Shown here in pieces: positions 45,119 through 54,794 of a stretch of DNA of 64,000 bases. The stretch lies in NCBI RefSeq assembly GCF_030681155.1, contig NZ_JAUXXE010000033.1:42842-106841 (forward strand). The letters are read 5' to 3'. A program made the position numbers and the translations under genes. Positions within the stretch are counted from its first letter, which is position 1, and the number at the start of each line of letters is the position of its first letter. Source of the stretch: Phenylobacterium sp. Lineage in GTDB: Bacteria > Pseudomonadota > Alphaproteobacteria > Caulobacterales > Caulobacteraceae. A model generated the notes under the pieces. It was not told where the DNA came from. It was given only the letters and a program-made list of their open reading frames with translations, and ran no database searches.

Positions 45119-46941
45119 GCGGCGTCTCCGAAGAGGGCGCTGGCCCCCAGTTCTGCAGGTCCGGCGGCTTTGCGCATCCAGCCGAACAGCTCACGCCCAT
45201 AGCCGAAACCGGCGGGCGGCGTCACGGCCCTCGGTCGCGCGGCGAGCTCGGCGGCGTCGACCTTGATCTCCAACACCCCGGCATGGGCGTCCAGCCGGAT
45301 GATGTCGCCCTCACGAACATAGGCCAGCGGACCGCCGTGAGCGGCCTCCGGCGTGACGTGGATGGCCGCAGGAACCTTGCCCGAGGCGCCCGACATCCGC
45401 CCGTCGGTGACGAGCGCCACCTTGAAGCCCTTGTCCTGCAGGACGCCCAGCACCGGCGTCAGGCTGTGCAGTTCGGGCATGCCGTTGGCGGTGGGGCCCT
45501 GGAAGCGCACCACGGCGATGAAGTCGCGGTTGAGTTCGCCGCGCTTGTGGGCTTCCAGCAGGTCGTCCTGGTCTTCGAACACCAGGGCGGGGGCCTCGAC
45601 GATCAGGTTGGCGTCCTTGACCGCGGAGGTCTTGATCACCGCGCGCCCAAGGCCGCCCTTGAGCAGCCGCATGCCGCCCTCGGCCTGGAAGGGATCGGTG
45701 GCCGGCCGCAGGATGTCGAGGTTCAGGGACTGGGCCGCCCCGTCGCGCCAAACCAGCTTGCCGTCCTCCAGGAACGGTTCCTGCTGATAGCGCCGCAGGC
45801 CGCCGCCGGCGACCGTGACCACGTCCTCGTGAGCCAGGCCCGCATCGAGCAGTTCACGCACCACGAACGCCATGCCGCCCGCCGCGTGGAAGGCGTTCAC
45901 GTCCTCCGACCCATTCGGATAGACCCGCGCCAGCAGCGGCGTGATCTTCGACAGTTCGTCGAAGTCCTGCCAGTCGATGACGATCCCGGCCGCCCGCGCC
46001 ATCGCCACCAGATGCAGCGTGTGGTTGGTCGAGCCGCCGGTGGCCAGCAGGCCGGCCAGGGCGTTGACGATGGACTTCTCGTCCACCACCGAGGCCATCG
46101 GGGTATAGGCGTTGGTCCCGTTCGCGATCTCAATGGCGCGCTTGGGCGCCGCAGCGACCAGGGCGTCGCGCAACGGGGTGTTCGGATGGATGAACGCCGA
46201 GCCCGGCAGGTGCAGGCCCATCATCTCCATCATCATCTGATTGGAGTTGGCGGTGCCGTAGAAGGTGCAGGTGCCTGGCCCGTGATAGGACTTCATCTCG
46301 CTTTCGAGCAGTTCGTCACGTGTCGCCTTGCCTTCGGCGAACAGGCCGCGCACGCGGGCCTTCTCGGCGTTCGAAAGGCCAGAGCTCATTGGGCCGCCGG
46401 GCACGAAGATCACGGGCAGATGGCCAAAGGCCAGCGCCCCGATCACCAGGCCCGGCACGATCTTGTCGCAAATGCCCAGCATCAGGGCCGCGTCGAAGGC
46501 GTCGTGGGTCAGGGCGATCCCGGTCGACATGGCGATCACGTCTCGCGAAAACAGCGAGAGCTCCATGCCGGGGCGCCCCTGGGTGACGCCGTCGCACATG
46601 GCCGGCACGCCGCCCGCGTACTGGGCCGTCGCCCCGACCTCCTCGGCCGCCGCCTTGATGATCGGCGGGAACCGCTCCAGCGGCTGGTGGGCCGACAGCA
46701 TGTCGTTATAGGCCGAGACGATCGCCACGTTCGGCGCGGTCGGATTGCGCATCCGCTGCTTATCGCCATCCGGACTGGCGGCGAAGGCGTGGGCCCAGTT
46801 GGCGCAGGACAGCTTGGCGCGGCCTGGCCCGTCGTGCCGGGCCGCCTCCATCCGCCGAAGATAATCGGCCCGGCCCTCACGGCTGCGCTCGATGATGCGG
46901 GCGGTGACGGCGGCGGTGACGGGATGCAAGGCGACGGACAT
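45115..46941 (-). CDS. edd: phosphogluconate dehydratase
   Basis: A 608-residue IlvD/Edd-family dehydratase. Iron-sulfur ligand Cys residues lie in [19 protein letters not shown] and the SCANW region. It converts 6-phosphogluconate to KDPG. The ATG at 46941 has GGAG 8 bases upstream; a TTG one codon earlier is also possible. The gene lies 17 bases after pgl and its stop overlaps glk, so it is the central gene of the ED operon. Confidence 0.93.
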   Translation of the reverse strand: MSVALHPVTAAVTARIIERSREGRADYLRRMEAARHDGPGRAKLSCANWAHAFAASPDGDKQRMRNPTAPNVAIVSAYNDMLSAHQPLERFPPIIKAAAEEVGATAQYAGGVPAMCDGVTQGRPGMELSLFSRDVIAMSTGIALTHDAFDAALMLGICDKIVPGLVIGALAFGHLPVIFVPGGPMSSGLSNAEKARVRGLFAEGKATRDELLESEMKSYHGPGTCTFYGTANSNQMMMEMMGLHLPGSAFIHPNTPLRDALVAAAPKRAIEIANGTNAYTPMASVVDEKSIVNALAGLLATGGSTNHTLHLVAMARAAGIVIDWQDFDELSKITPLLARVYPNGSEDVNAFHAAGGMAFVVRELLDAGLAHEDVVTVAGGGLRRYQQEPFLEDGKLVWRDGAAQSLNLDILRPATDPFQAEGGMRLLKGGLGRAVIKTSAVKDANLIVEAPALVFEDQDDLLEAHKRGELNRDFIAVVRFQGPTANGMPELHSLTPVLGVLQDKGFKVALVTDGRMSGASGKVPAAIHVTPEAAHGGPLAYVREGDIIRLDAHAGVLEIKVDAAELAARPRAVTPPAGFGYGRELFGWMRKAAGPAELGASALFGDAA

Positions 46942-46958
46942 CAAGCTAGCTCCGACTG

Positions 46959-47633
46959 TTACGGGGTCCAGAGAACGCGCACCGGCGCTTTAGCCTGTTC
47001 CAGCAGCGCGTGCACGGGAAGACCACCGCCGCTTTCGATGATCTCGCGCTTGGTCTCGCCCGAGATCAGGACCAGGGTAAGGCGAGCCTGAAGCAAGGCC
47101 GGCATGGTCATGGTGACCCGGGCGACCGGGGGCGAGCCGACGCCGGCCGGAACGCCCAGGCAGAACCGCTCGCCGGCCGGATTTATGCCCTCGTCCATCA
47201 CCGGACTGCCGGGAATCAGCGACGCCACATGGCCGTCCTCGCCCATGCCCAGCAGCATGACGTCATAGGGCGCCAGCGCCTTCACCTCCGGCTCGGCGCG
47301 CAGGGCCGCTTCCCTCACATTGGCCACGTCGAAGCTCAGCGGCGTGAACCGCGCCGAGGCGGCCTTGGCGACCAGAAGGCGATCACGCACCAGGCGTTCG
47401 TTGGAGTCGGGCGAGGTCGGGGCCACGAACCGGTCGTCCGACAGCGTCACCGTGACGGAACCCCAATCGATCGGCGCCTGCGCGAGCAGGTCGTAGACCG
47501 GCGCTGGGGAGCGGCCGCCTGTGGCGACCAGAACTGCGGCGCCGCGTTCGGCGATGGCGGCGGAAAGCGCGGCTTGCACGGCGGCGGCGGCGGCTTGGGC
47601 CAAGTGGGCTGGGTTTGCGAAGGTTTCAAGCAT
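46959..47633 (-). CDS. pgl: 6-phosphogluconolactonase
   Basis: A 224-residue SugarP isomerase-fold lactonase with [38 protein letters not shown] and [15 protein letters not shown], the classic Pgl blocks. It hydrolyses 6-phosphogluconolactone made by glucose-6-phosphate dehydrogenase. First gene of the pgl-edd-glk-eda operon; start set at the ATG that begins the conserved N-terminus, though 47645 is a rival. The 170-base gap upstream is the divergent promoter region shared with the GT4 gene. Confidence 0.9.
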   Translation of the reverse strand: MLETFANPAHLAQAAAAAVQAALSAAIAERGAAVLVATGGRSPAPVYDLLAQAPIDWGSVTVTLSDDRFVAPTSPDSNERLVRDRLLVAKAASARFTPLSFDVANVREAALRAEPEVKALAPYDVMLLGMGEDGHVASLIPGSPVMDEGINPAGERFCLGVPAGVGSPPVARVTMTMPALLQARLTLVLISGETKREIIESGGGLPVHALLEQAKAPVRVLWTP

Positions 47634-47804
47634 CTCCCGCCCCATAACGCAGCTATGGCGCAAAGGCCCCGCTGAATCGTTCGTGAAACGTGGAAAGCGA
47701 TCACCGTTCGGAACTTCCTGCCCGGTCGGGAGCTATTTCCTCGGTTCCGCGCCGGCGCCTCCTCCCTAGGCGCGCGCTTACCCACACAATCAGGAGATCT
47801 TTCG

Positions 47805-48866
47805 ATGAGGATCGCTCAAGTTCCGCCGCTCTATGAAGCCGTGCCGCCGCGGTTCTATGGGGGGACCGAACGTGTGGTGGCGCACCTCACCGACGCCCTG
47901 GTGGAGTTGGGCCACGACGTCACGCTGTTCGCCAGCGCCGAGGCCCAGACCAAGGCCGAGCTGGTCAAGGTCCGCGATCAGGCGATCCGGTTGGATCCGG
48001 CGCTGCTGAAGTCCGATCTGGCGGCTCATATGTCGATGCTGTGGGACGTGCGCCGTCGGGCTCATGAGTTCGACGTCATCCACTTCCACACCGACATGCT
48101 GCACTTCCCGTTCTTCGAGGACATGGCGGCCAAGACCCTGACCACCCTCCACGGCCGGCTCGACCTCAAGGACCTGCCCGGCGTCTATTGGCGCTGGAAC
48201 CAGTTCCCGTTGGTCTCGATCTCCGACGATCAGCGCACGCCCATCCCGTTCGCCAACTGGGCGGGCACGGTGCACCACGGCATGCGGGCCGACCTCTACA
48301 AGCCGAACTACGAGCCGGGGCGCTACCTCGCGTTCCTGGGGCGCATCTCGCCGGAAAAGCGGCCTGACCGCGCCATCGCCATCGCCAAGCGGATGGGTAT
48401 TCCGCTGAAGATCGCCGCCAAGGTGGACGCCGCCGACACGCGCTATTTCCAGGAGAAGATCGAGCCGCTGATCCTCGGCCAGGATCTGATCGAGTTTGTG
48501 GGCGAGATCGGCGACGAGGCCAAGTCGGGCTTCCTGGGCGGCGCGCAGGCGCTGCTGTTCCCCATCGATTGGCCGGAGCCGTTCGGCCTGGTGATGATCG
48601 AGGCCATGGCCTGCGGCACGCCCGTGGTCGCCTATGGCTGCGGCTCAGTTCCGGAGGTGATCGAGGATGGCGTAACCGGTTTCATTGTCAGCAATGAAGA
48701 CGAGGCCGTCGCAGCCGTCGCTCGCACCGCAAGCTTGAACCGCCGGGACGTCAGGCGCAGATTTGACGAACGCTTCTCGGCGACCGCCATGGCCAGGCGC
48801 TATCTCGATCTCTACGCCAACCAAAGCGTGACCCGACCCGACATCGCCCTCGTCGCCAATGGTTAG
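47805..48866 (+). CDS. glycosyltransferase family 4
   Basis: A 353-residue GT-B enzyme. N-terminal GGTERVVAHLTDALVELGHDVTLFAS is the usual acceptor-domain start, and the C-terminal EPFGLVMIEAMACGTPV has the E-x7-E of GT4 retaining transferases. It has a strong AGGAG 9 bases upstream. The 27-base gap to the glucosidase gene and shared strand indicate a two-gene operon. The sugar donor and acceptor are unknown; a glucan or glucosylglycerate-type product is a guess. Confidence 0.88.
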   Translation: MRIAQVPPLYEAVPPRFYGGTERVVAHLTDALVELGHDVTLFASAEAQTKAELVKVRDQAIRLDPALLKSDLAAHMSMLWDVRRRAHEFDVIHFHTDMLHFPFFEDMAAKTLTTLHGRLDLKDLPGVYWRWNQFPLVSISDDQRTPIPFANWAGTVHHGMRADLYKPNYEPGRYLAFLGRISPEKRPDRAIAIAKRMGIPLKIAAKVDAADTRYFQEKIEPLILGQDLIEFVGEIGDEAKSGFLGGAQALLFPIDWPEPFGLVMIEAMACGTPVVAYGCGSVPEVIEDGVTGFIVSNEDEAVAAVARTASLNRRDVRRRFDERFSATAMARRYLDLYANQSVTRPDIALVANG

Positions 48867-48893
48867 GGACGAGGCCAACGGTTGAGGACAGGG

Positions 48894-51044
48894 ATGGACG
48901 ACCTCGCGCCTGCGCCGGACGCACATATCGAATTGGGAGAGACGGGTGAGCCCCGCGTTCCCCACCGCCTCTTCGCCCTGAAAGACAAGGACACCTTCGT
49001 GGTGGCCGACGCCTTTGGCGACATCGTCGGTACGGGCGACGGGCTGTTCCACAATGACACCCGCATCCTGTCGCGCTTCCGCCTGCTGCTGGGCGGGCAG
49101 CCGCCGTCGCTGCTGTCGGCGGCGATCGCCCAGGACAACGTGTTCTTCACCTCGCATGGCGCGAACCAGGCGCTGCCAGCGCCTGGAGGGCCGGTCGGCC
49201 CGCCAGGCGTTCTGCATGTCGAGCGCAAGCGGTTCCTGTGGGAGGAACGGCTATACGAGCGTATCTGCTGCATGAACTACAGCCGCGACGTGGTGCTGCT
49301 GCCGCTGTCGCTCGAGTTCGGCGCGGACTTCCGCGACATGTTCGAGGTGCGCGGCATGCGCCGCCCCCAACGCGGGCTCATCCATCCGCCCGAGGTCGAC
49401 GGTCGCAGCGTCCGGTTCCGCTATGAGGGCCTGGACAAGGTCGAGCGGACCAGCGTGATCTCGTTCTCCGACCCGCCAGGCCGGATCGGCGGCCAACGCG
49501 CCGACTACATGTATTCCCTGCAGCCTGAGGGCCGGTTGGAGCTCTATCTGGAAGTCGGCGCCCACAACGGCGCCATTCCCAGCCGCGAGCGCTTCCGCTA
49601 CGCCGCCGCTCGCGCCCGATGGGATATGCGCGCGCGCCGTCGCCATGGCGCGCGGATCAAAAGCTCGGGCCGGCTGTTCAATGAATGGCTGGAGAAATCC
49701 CGGGCCGACCTGGCCCTGCTGACCACCCGCATGGAAACCGGCCCCTATCCCTATGCCGGAATTCCCTGGTTCTCGACCGCCTTCGGGCGCGACGCGATCA
49801 TCACCGCCTGGCAGATTCTCTGGTTCGAGCCTTCGCTGGCCAAGGGCGTGCTAACCTATCTGGCGGCGCACCAGGCCGAGGAGGTCTCCTCCTTCCGCGA
49901 CTCCGCGCCCGGCAAGATCATGCATGAGACCCGCAAGGGCGAGATGCCGGCCTTGGGCGAGGTGCCGTTCGCCCGCTATTACGGCGGGGTCGACACCACG
50001 CCGCTGTTCGTGGCCCTGGCCGGCGCCTATGCCGAGCGCACGCGAGACCTAGCGCTGATCGACGACCTGTGGCCGGCCCTGACCGGGGCGATCCGCTGGA
50101 TCGAGCAGTTCGGCGATTCCGATGGCGATGGGCTGATCGACTACAAGCGCGGCCAGGACTCTGGACTTTCCAACCAGGGTTGGAAGGACAGCGAGGACAG
50201 CGTCTTCCACGCCGATGGCCGGTTCCCGAACGGACCGATCGCCCTGGTCGAAGTTCAAGGCTACGCCTTCGCCGCCTATCGAGCGATGGCCAAGCTGGCC
50301 CACCATCGCGGAGACCAGGACAACGCCGCCCGCTGGGCCGCGCGCGCCGAGCAGATCCGCGACACTGTGGAACGGCGCTTCTGGATGGAGGACCTCGGCA
50401 CCTACGGCATCGCCATCGACGGCGCCGGCGAGCTCTGCCGCGTGCGGACCAGCAATCCAGGCCACCTGCTATTCTGCGGCCTGCCCAGCCCCGACCGAGC
50501 GCGCAAGGTGGCCCAGCAGTTGATGTCGTCAGCCTTCGATTCCGGCTGGGGCGTGCGGACACTGGCCACCGGCGAACCGCGCTACAATCCGATGAGCTAT
50601 CACAATGGCTCGGTGTGGCCGCACGACACCGCGATCTGCGCCATGGGGCTGTCGCGGTACGGCGAGCGCGACGGGGTAGTCAACCTGACCTCTGGCCTAT
50701 TCGAGACCGCCAACACCTTCGAGATGCGGCTGCCGGAGCTGTTCTGCGGCTTCCCGCGCATGGCCGGCGAACCGCCGGTGGCCTATCCGGTCGCCTGCCT
50801 GCCGCAGGCCTGGGCCGCCGGCTCGATCTTCATGATGCTGCAGGCCTGCCTGGGCGTCACCGTCGATGGCTGGAACCGCGAGGTGCGGGTCTCCGACCCT
50901 CGCCTGCCGATCGGCATCGACCGGCTCGAGATCGACGGGCTGAGGATCGGCGACGAGAAGGTCGACCTCTTGTTCGAGCACGCCGGCCGCCGGATCGACG
51001 TGCAGGGCCGCGGCCCGACCGGCATCCCCGTACGGGTTCGCTAG
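48894..51044 (+). CDS. glycogen-debranching-like amylo-alpha-1,6-glucosidase (GDE_N_bis plus alpha/alpha toroid)
   Basis: A 716-residue protein. An N-terminal beta-sandwich GDE_N_bis domain (DIVGTGDGLFHNDTRILSRFRLLLGG) precedes an alpha/alpha-barrel with GIPWFSTAFGRDAI and SNQGWKDSEDS, the latter holding the likely catalytic Asp of a GH133-like active site. It is probably a glycosidase acting on alpha-glucans or a glucosyl-glycerate. ATG at 48894 with GAGGACAGGG before it. The final 4 bases overlap the convergent pyruvate kinase gene. Confidence 0.85.
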   Translation: MDDLAPAPDAHIELGETGEPRVPHRLFALKDKDTFVVADAFGDIVGTGDGLFHNDTRILSRFRLLLGGQPPSLLSAAIAQDNVFFTSHGANQALPAPGGPVGPPGVLHVERKRFLWEERLYERICCMNYSRDVVLLPLSLEFGADFRDMFEVRGMRRPQRGLIHPPEVDGRSVRFRYEGLDKVERTSVISFSDPPGRIGGQRADYMYSLQPEGRLELYLEVGAHNGAIPSRERFRYAAARARWDMRARRRHGARIKSSGRLFNEWLEKSRADLALLTTRMETGPYPYAGIPWFSTAFGRDAIITAWQILWFEPSLAKGVLTYLAAHQAEEVSSFRDSAPGKIMHETRKGEMPALGEVPFARYYGGVDTTPLFVALAGAYAERTRDLALIDDLWPALTGAIRWIEQFGDSDGDGLIDYKRGQDSGLSNQGWKDSEDSVFHADGRFPNGPIALVEVQGYAFAAYRAMAKLAHHRGDQDNAARWAARAEQIRDTVERRFWMEDLGTYGIAIDGAGELCRVRTSNPGHLLFCGLPSPDRARKVAQQLMSSAFDSGWGVRTLATGEPRYNPMSYHNGSVWPHDTAICAMGLSRYGERDGVVNLTSGLFETANTFEMRLPELFCGFPRMAGEPPVAYPVACLPQAWAAGSIFMMLQACLGVTVDGWNREVRVSDPRLPIGIDRLEIDGLRIGDEKVDLLFEHAGRRIDVQGRGPTGIPVRVR

Positions 51045-52465
51045 GCCGATCGACGAGGCGTATGAGCGATCCGCAGGATATTGGCCGCGCCTGGCGATCC
51101 CATCGGCAGGCCGGCCAGGATGATCACCCTTTGGCCCGGCGTCGCCAGCCCCGTCGCGACGGCCTGCTCCACCGCCACGCGGGCGAGGTCCTCCGGATCG
51201 GTGAGGTCGGGCACCACCCGCGCCTCGACGCCCCAGGCCAGGGCGAGCTTGCGCGCGGTCTTCAGATGCGGCGTCAGGGCCAGGGTCGGCTGCAGCGGCC
51301 GCTCGCGCGCCAGCCGCAGGGCGGTCTGGCCGGTGGTCGTGAAGGCCGCGATACAGGCCGTCGAGGCGATCTCGGCGGCGCGGTGGGCGGCGGCGACCAA
51401 GGCGTCGGCGTCGGCGTCTTCAACGGGGTATTCGGCCGCCATCAGCTCGGGCCAACGTGGATCGCGCTCCACCCGGGTCAAGATGCGGTTCATGATCGTG
51501 ACCGCCTCGACCGGATACTCCCCGGCCGCGGTCTCGGCCGACAGCATCACCGCATCAGCGCCCTCATAGACCGCCCCGGCCACGTCGGAGGCTTCGGCCC
51601 TGGTGGGCGTCGGCGCGTGGATCATGGATTCCAGCATCTGGGTCGCGACGATCACCGGAATGCCGCGTGTTCGGGCGGCGCGGATCAACGCCTTCTGCAC
51701 CACCGGCACGTCCTCGGGGTTCAGCTCCACGCCCAGATCGCCGCGCGCGACCATCACCGCCTCGCAGAGATCGAGGATTTCATCCAACGCCTCGAGCGCG
51801 GCCGGCTTTTCGATCTTGGCCAGAACCGCGGCCCGGCCTTGGACAATCTGACGAAGCTCAGCCATGTCGGACGCGCGCTGTACAAAGGACAGCGCCACCC
51901 AGTCGACGCCTTCCTGCAGGGCGAAGTTGAGGTCTTCGCGATCCTTGGGCGTCAGCGCCGGCACCGGAATGGCGTGACCCGGCAGGTTGAGCCCCTTGTG
52001 GTTCGAAAGTTGATCGCCGGAAATCACCACCGTGTCGGCGAAATCGGGGCCGCAGCGCCTGACCTTCAAGCGAACCCGGCCGTCGTCCAGCAGGATGTCG
52101 GAGCCCGGCCCGAGGGCGGCGAACACCTCGACCAGCGGCACCCCGACCCGCGAGGCGTCGCCCGGTTCAGACGAGGTGTCGAACCGGAAGTCCTGGCCCT
52201 CTTTCAGGCGGACGGTCCGGTCAGCGAATTCACCCAAGCGGATCTTGGGTCCTTGCAGATCGGCCAGCACGGCGAGCGGCCGCCCGAGGGCCGCCTCGGC
52301 GGCGCGCACATTGGCGATCGTGCGGGCGTGGTCTTCGTGGGTCCCATGGCTGAAGTTCACTCGGAAGACATCGGCTCCGGCCGTGGCGAGCTCGATGACC
52401 TTGGACGCATCGCGGCTGGCGGGGCCGAGCGTGGCGACAATGCGGGCGCGGCGGGCGCGGATCAT
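51041..52465 (-). CDS. pyk: pyruvate kinase
   Basis: A 474-residue pyruvate kinase. Substrate-binding IVATLGPAS at the N-terminus, the VARGDLGVEL block and QMLESMI are all present, along with B-domain features (LDDGRVRLKV). It makes pyruvate and ATP from phosphoenolpyruvate, completing sugar breakdown after the ED aldolase. GGAGG precedes the ATG. The gene lies alone on the minus strand between two carbohydrate genes of the opposite strand. Confidence 0.95.
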   Translation of the reverse strand: MIRARRARIVATLGPASRDASKVIELATAGADVFRVNFSHGTHEDHARTIANVRAAEAALGRPLAVLADLQGPKIRLGEFADRTVRLKEGQDFRFDTSSEPGDASRVGVPLVEVFAALGPGSDILLDDGRVRLKVRRCGPDFADTVVISGDQLSNHKGLNLPGHAIPVPALTPKDREDLNFALQEGVDWVALSFVQRASDMAELRQIVQGRAAVLAKIEKPAALEALDEILDLCEAVMVARGDLGVELNPEDVPVVQKALIRAARTRGIPVIVATQMLESMIHAPTPTRAEASDVAGAVYEGADAVMLSAETAAGEYPVEAVTIMNRILTRVERDPRWPELMAAEYPVEDADADALVAAAHRAAEIASTACIAAFTTTGQTALRLARERPLQPTLALTPHLKTARKLALAWGVEARVVPDLTDPEDLARVAVEQAVATGLATPGQRVIILAGLPMGSPGAANILRIAHTPRRSA

Positions 52466-52667
52466 CTGACCTCCGTGAAGTGCCTGGGCAACCGGTGTCT
52501 ATACCCGTTCGCCGCCGACGCGAGGCCGGGCCAGCCCAATATGGTCAAACGCGAGGACATGGCGAACCTTTCCCGATTGGCGTCATGATCACGCCCGACC
52601 GCCCCAACACCGCCGCCTTTGCGCGGCTCTTTCCTGAACCGAAGCCAGCTTCGCGGATTGCAGCCTG

Positions 52668-54464
52668 ATGACCCAAAGCCTTGACCTCTTCCCCATCGGC
52701 AATTGCGCGGCCAGCGGCCTGATCGACCGAGCCGGCCGGCTGGTGTGGGCCTGTGTGCCCCGCGTCGATGGCGACCCGGTGTTTTCGGCCCTGCTGAACG
52801 CCGATCCGGAAGAGCACGCCGACGCCCAGGGCTATTGGGCGGTGGAGCTCGAGGACCAGGTCAGCGTCCGCCAGAGCTATCTGCGCAACACCCCCATCGT
52901 CGTGACCGAGATCACTGACAAGTCCGGCGCCGTGGCCCAGGTGATCGATTTCTGCCCGCGCTATCGGCAGTTCGGACGGGTCTATCGGCCGGTCGCTTTC
53001 ATCCGCCTCATCCGGCCGATCGCCGGCGTGCCGAAGATCCGCATCAAGCTGCGCCCGACCGTGAACTGGGGGGAGCGGGCAGCGGACCGAACCTCCGGCT
53101 CCAACCACATCCGCTTCATCGGCGGCGAGATGACCCTGCGCATGACGACCGACGCGCCGATCTCGCACATCAGCGGGGAGCGGCTGTTCCGGCTCGAGGA
53201 ACCGGTCTCGATGTTCCTCGGCCCTGACGAGGGGTTCGACGCCGATCTCACCGCGACGACGGAGCGGATGCTCAAGGAAACCACCGCCTATTGGCGCGGC
53301 TGGGTCCGGACCCTGTCGGTGCCGCTGGAGTGGCAACAGGCGGTGATCCGTTCGGCCATCACCTTGAAGCTGTGCGCGCATGAGGAAACCGGCGCCATCG
53401 TGGCGGCCCTGACGACCTCGATCCCGGAGCACGAGGGCAGCCAACGCAACTGGGACTATCGCTATTGCTGGCTGCGCGACGCCTATTACGTGGTCCAGGC
53501 GCTGACCCGCCTGGGCGCCGCGGACATGCTGGAAAACTATCTCGGCTATCTACGCAATATCGTCGACCGCTCGAAGGGCGGCCACGTCCAGCCGCTCTAC
53601 GGGGTAGGGCTTGAGCCCTCGCTGACCGAGCGCTTCGCCGAACATCTGGCCGGCTACCGCGGCATGGGACCGGTTCGGGTCGGCAATCAGGCGCACGAGC
53701 ACCTGCAACATGACGTGTACGGACAGATTATCCTGTCGACCGTGCAGGCCTTCTTCGACGAGCGGCTGTTCCGGCCGGCGACCGTCGAGGATTTCCGCAG
53801 TCTGGAGCCGGTCGGCGAGCGCGCCTTCGAGCTCCACGACCAGCCCGACGCCAGCCTCTGGGAGTTCAGGGGTCGGGAGAACGTCCACACCTATTCGGCG
53901 GTGATGTGCTGGGCGGCCTGTGATCGGCTAGGAAACGCTGCGGCCAAGCTCGGTCTGACAGAACGGGCCGCCTTCTGGAACGATCGCGCCGCTACGGTGC
54001 GGGCCACCATCGAGGAAAAGGCCTGGAACAAGGACCTTGGCCGGTTCGCCGCCACCTTCGGGGGGGACGAATTGGACGCCAGCCTGCTGCAACTGGTCGA
54101 TGTGCGCTTCGTCAGCCCCGACGATCCGCGCATGGCCGCCACCATCGCAGCGGTCGAGAAGGGGCTGCGCCGCGGACCCTATATGCTGCGCTACGCCATT
54201 CCCGACGACTTCGGCGAGCCGAAGACCGCCTTCAATATCTGCACGTTCTGGCTGATCGAGGCCCTGCACCTGTCCGGCCGCGCCGACGAGGCCCGGACGC
54301 TGTTCGAGGAGATGCTGGACCGGCGAACCGCTGCCGGACTGCTGTCGGAGGACATCGCGTTCGACGGCGCCGAGCTCTGGGGCAACTATCCGCAGACCTA
54401 TTCGCTGGTCGGCCTGATCAACTGCGCGACCATGCTGTCGCGGCCCTGGTCATCGGTGCGCTGA
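52668..54464 (+). CDS. glycoside hydrolase family 15 protein (glucoamylase/trehalase-like)
   Basis: A 598-residue GH15-type enzyme. The N-terminal DUF5911-like beta domain (LFPIGNCAASGLIDRAGRLVW) is followed by an alpha/alpha6 barrel with NWDYRYCWLRDA, general acid Glu in SLWEFRG, and a C-terminal AELWGNYPQTYSLVGLI block with the base. Substrates in the family include trehalose, maltodextrin and glucan. Synteny with otsBA 4 kb further suggests trehalase or glucan hydrolysis, but this is not proven. The ribosome site is weak. Confidence 0.87.
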   Translation: MTQSLDLFPIGNCAASGLIDRAGRLVWACVPRVDGDPVFSALLNADPEEHADAQGYWAVELEDQVSVRQSYLRNTPIVVTEITDKSGAVAQVIDFCPRYRQFGRVYRPVAFIRLIRPIAGVPKIRIKLRPTVNWGERAADRTSGSNHIRFIGGEMTLRMTTDAPISHISGERLFRLEEPVSMFLGPDEGFDADLTATTERMLKETTAYWRGWVRTLSVPLEWQQAVIRSAITLKLCAHEETGAIVAALTTSIPEHEGSQRNWDYRYCWLRDAYYVVQALTRLGAADMLENYLGYLRNIVDRSKGGHVQPLYGVGLEPSLTERFAEHLAGYRGMGPVRVGNQAHEHLQHDVYGQIILSTVQAFFDERLFRPATVEDFRSLEPVGERAFELHDQPDASLWEFRGRENVHTYSAVMCWAACDRLGNAAAKLGLTERAAFWNDRAATVRATIEEKAWNKDLGRFAATFGGDELDASLLQLVDVRFVSPDDPRMAATIAAVEKGLRRGPYMLRYAIPDDFGEPKTAFNICTFWLIEALHLSGRADEARTLFEEMLDRRTAAGLLSEDIAFDGAELWGNYPQTYSLVGLINCATMLSRPWSSVR

Positions 54465-54516
54465 ATCCTTTTGCCGAATCATGGATTCCTAGTGGGTGAC
54501 GCTGAAAGGGCGACCC

Positions 54517-54759
54517 ATGAGAGACATGACCGAGGTCCTTCGACGCTTCGAGGCCCATGCGGCCGACGAGGATCGCAAGGCGACGCATGAAGTCTATGGC
54601 GAGAGCTTCGAAGACGCGGCCTTCGCCTTCATTGAGCGATGGCGGCCGGGCGCCGATGAAAACGGCGAGATCCAGGTCCAACTGACCGACTGCGAGAGCG
54701 GCGAGCGTCAGTGCTTCCGCCTGGACCTGGACAGCGGCGTATCGGGTTCGTGCGATTGA
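54517..54759 (+). CDS. small acidic hypothetical protein
   Basis: An 80-residue protein (MRDMTEVLRRFEAHAADEDRKATHEVYG...). It is acidic, with two closely placed Cys at the C-terminal half (LTDCESGERQCFRL) and SGSCD at the end. No family is recognised with confidence; it may belong to a small DUF family of Caulobacterales. An AAAGGG lies about 9 bases before the ATG; an upstream in-frame ATG at 54496 has no site. It follows the GH15 gene by 52 bases. Confidence 0.65.
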   Translation: MRDMTEVLRRFEAHAADEDRKATHEVYGESFEDAAFAFIERWRPGADENGEIQVQLTDCESGERQCFRLDLDSGVSGSCD

Positions 54760-54794
54760 CCTCCGCGCCGGACAAGCCGGCGCGGAGACGTTGA

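Noticed and set aside
50069..52588. 839-codon plus frame spanning the glucosidase 3' end and the pyk complement
   Set aside because: It crosses two real genes and matches neither family in this frame.
52585..52668. 27-codon leader-like ORF ending at the GH15 start
   Set aside because: The frame would give a short peptide ending at the GH15 ATG, but there is no ribosome site or regulatory signature, so it was not called.
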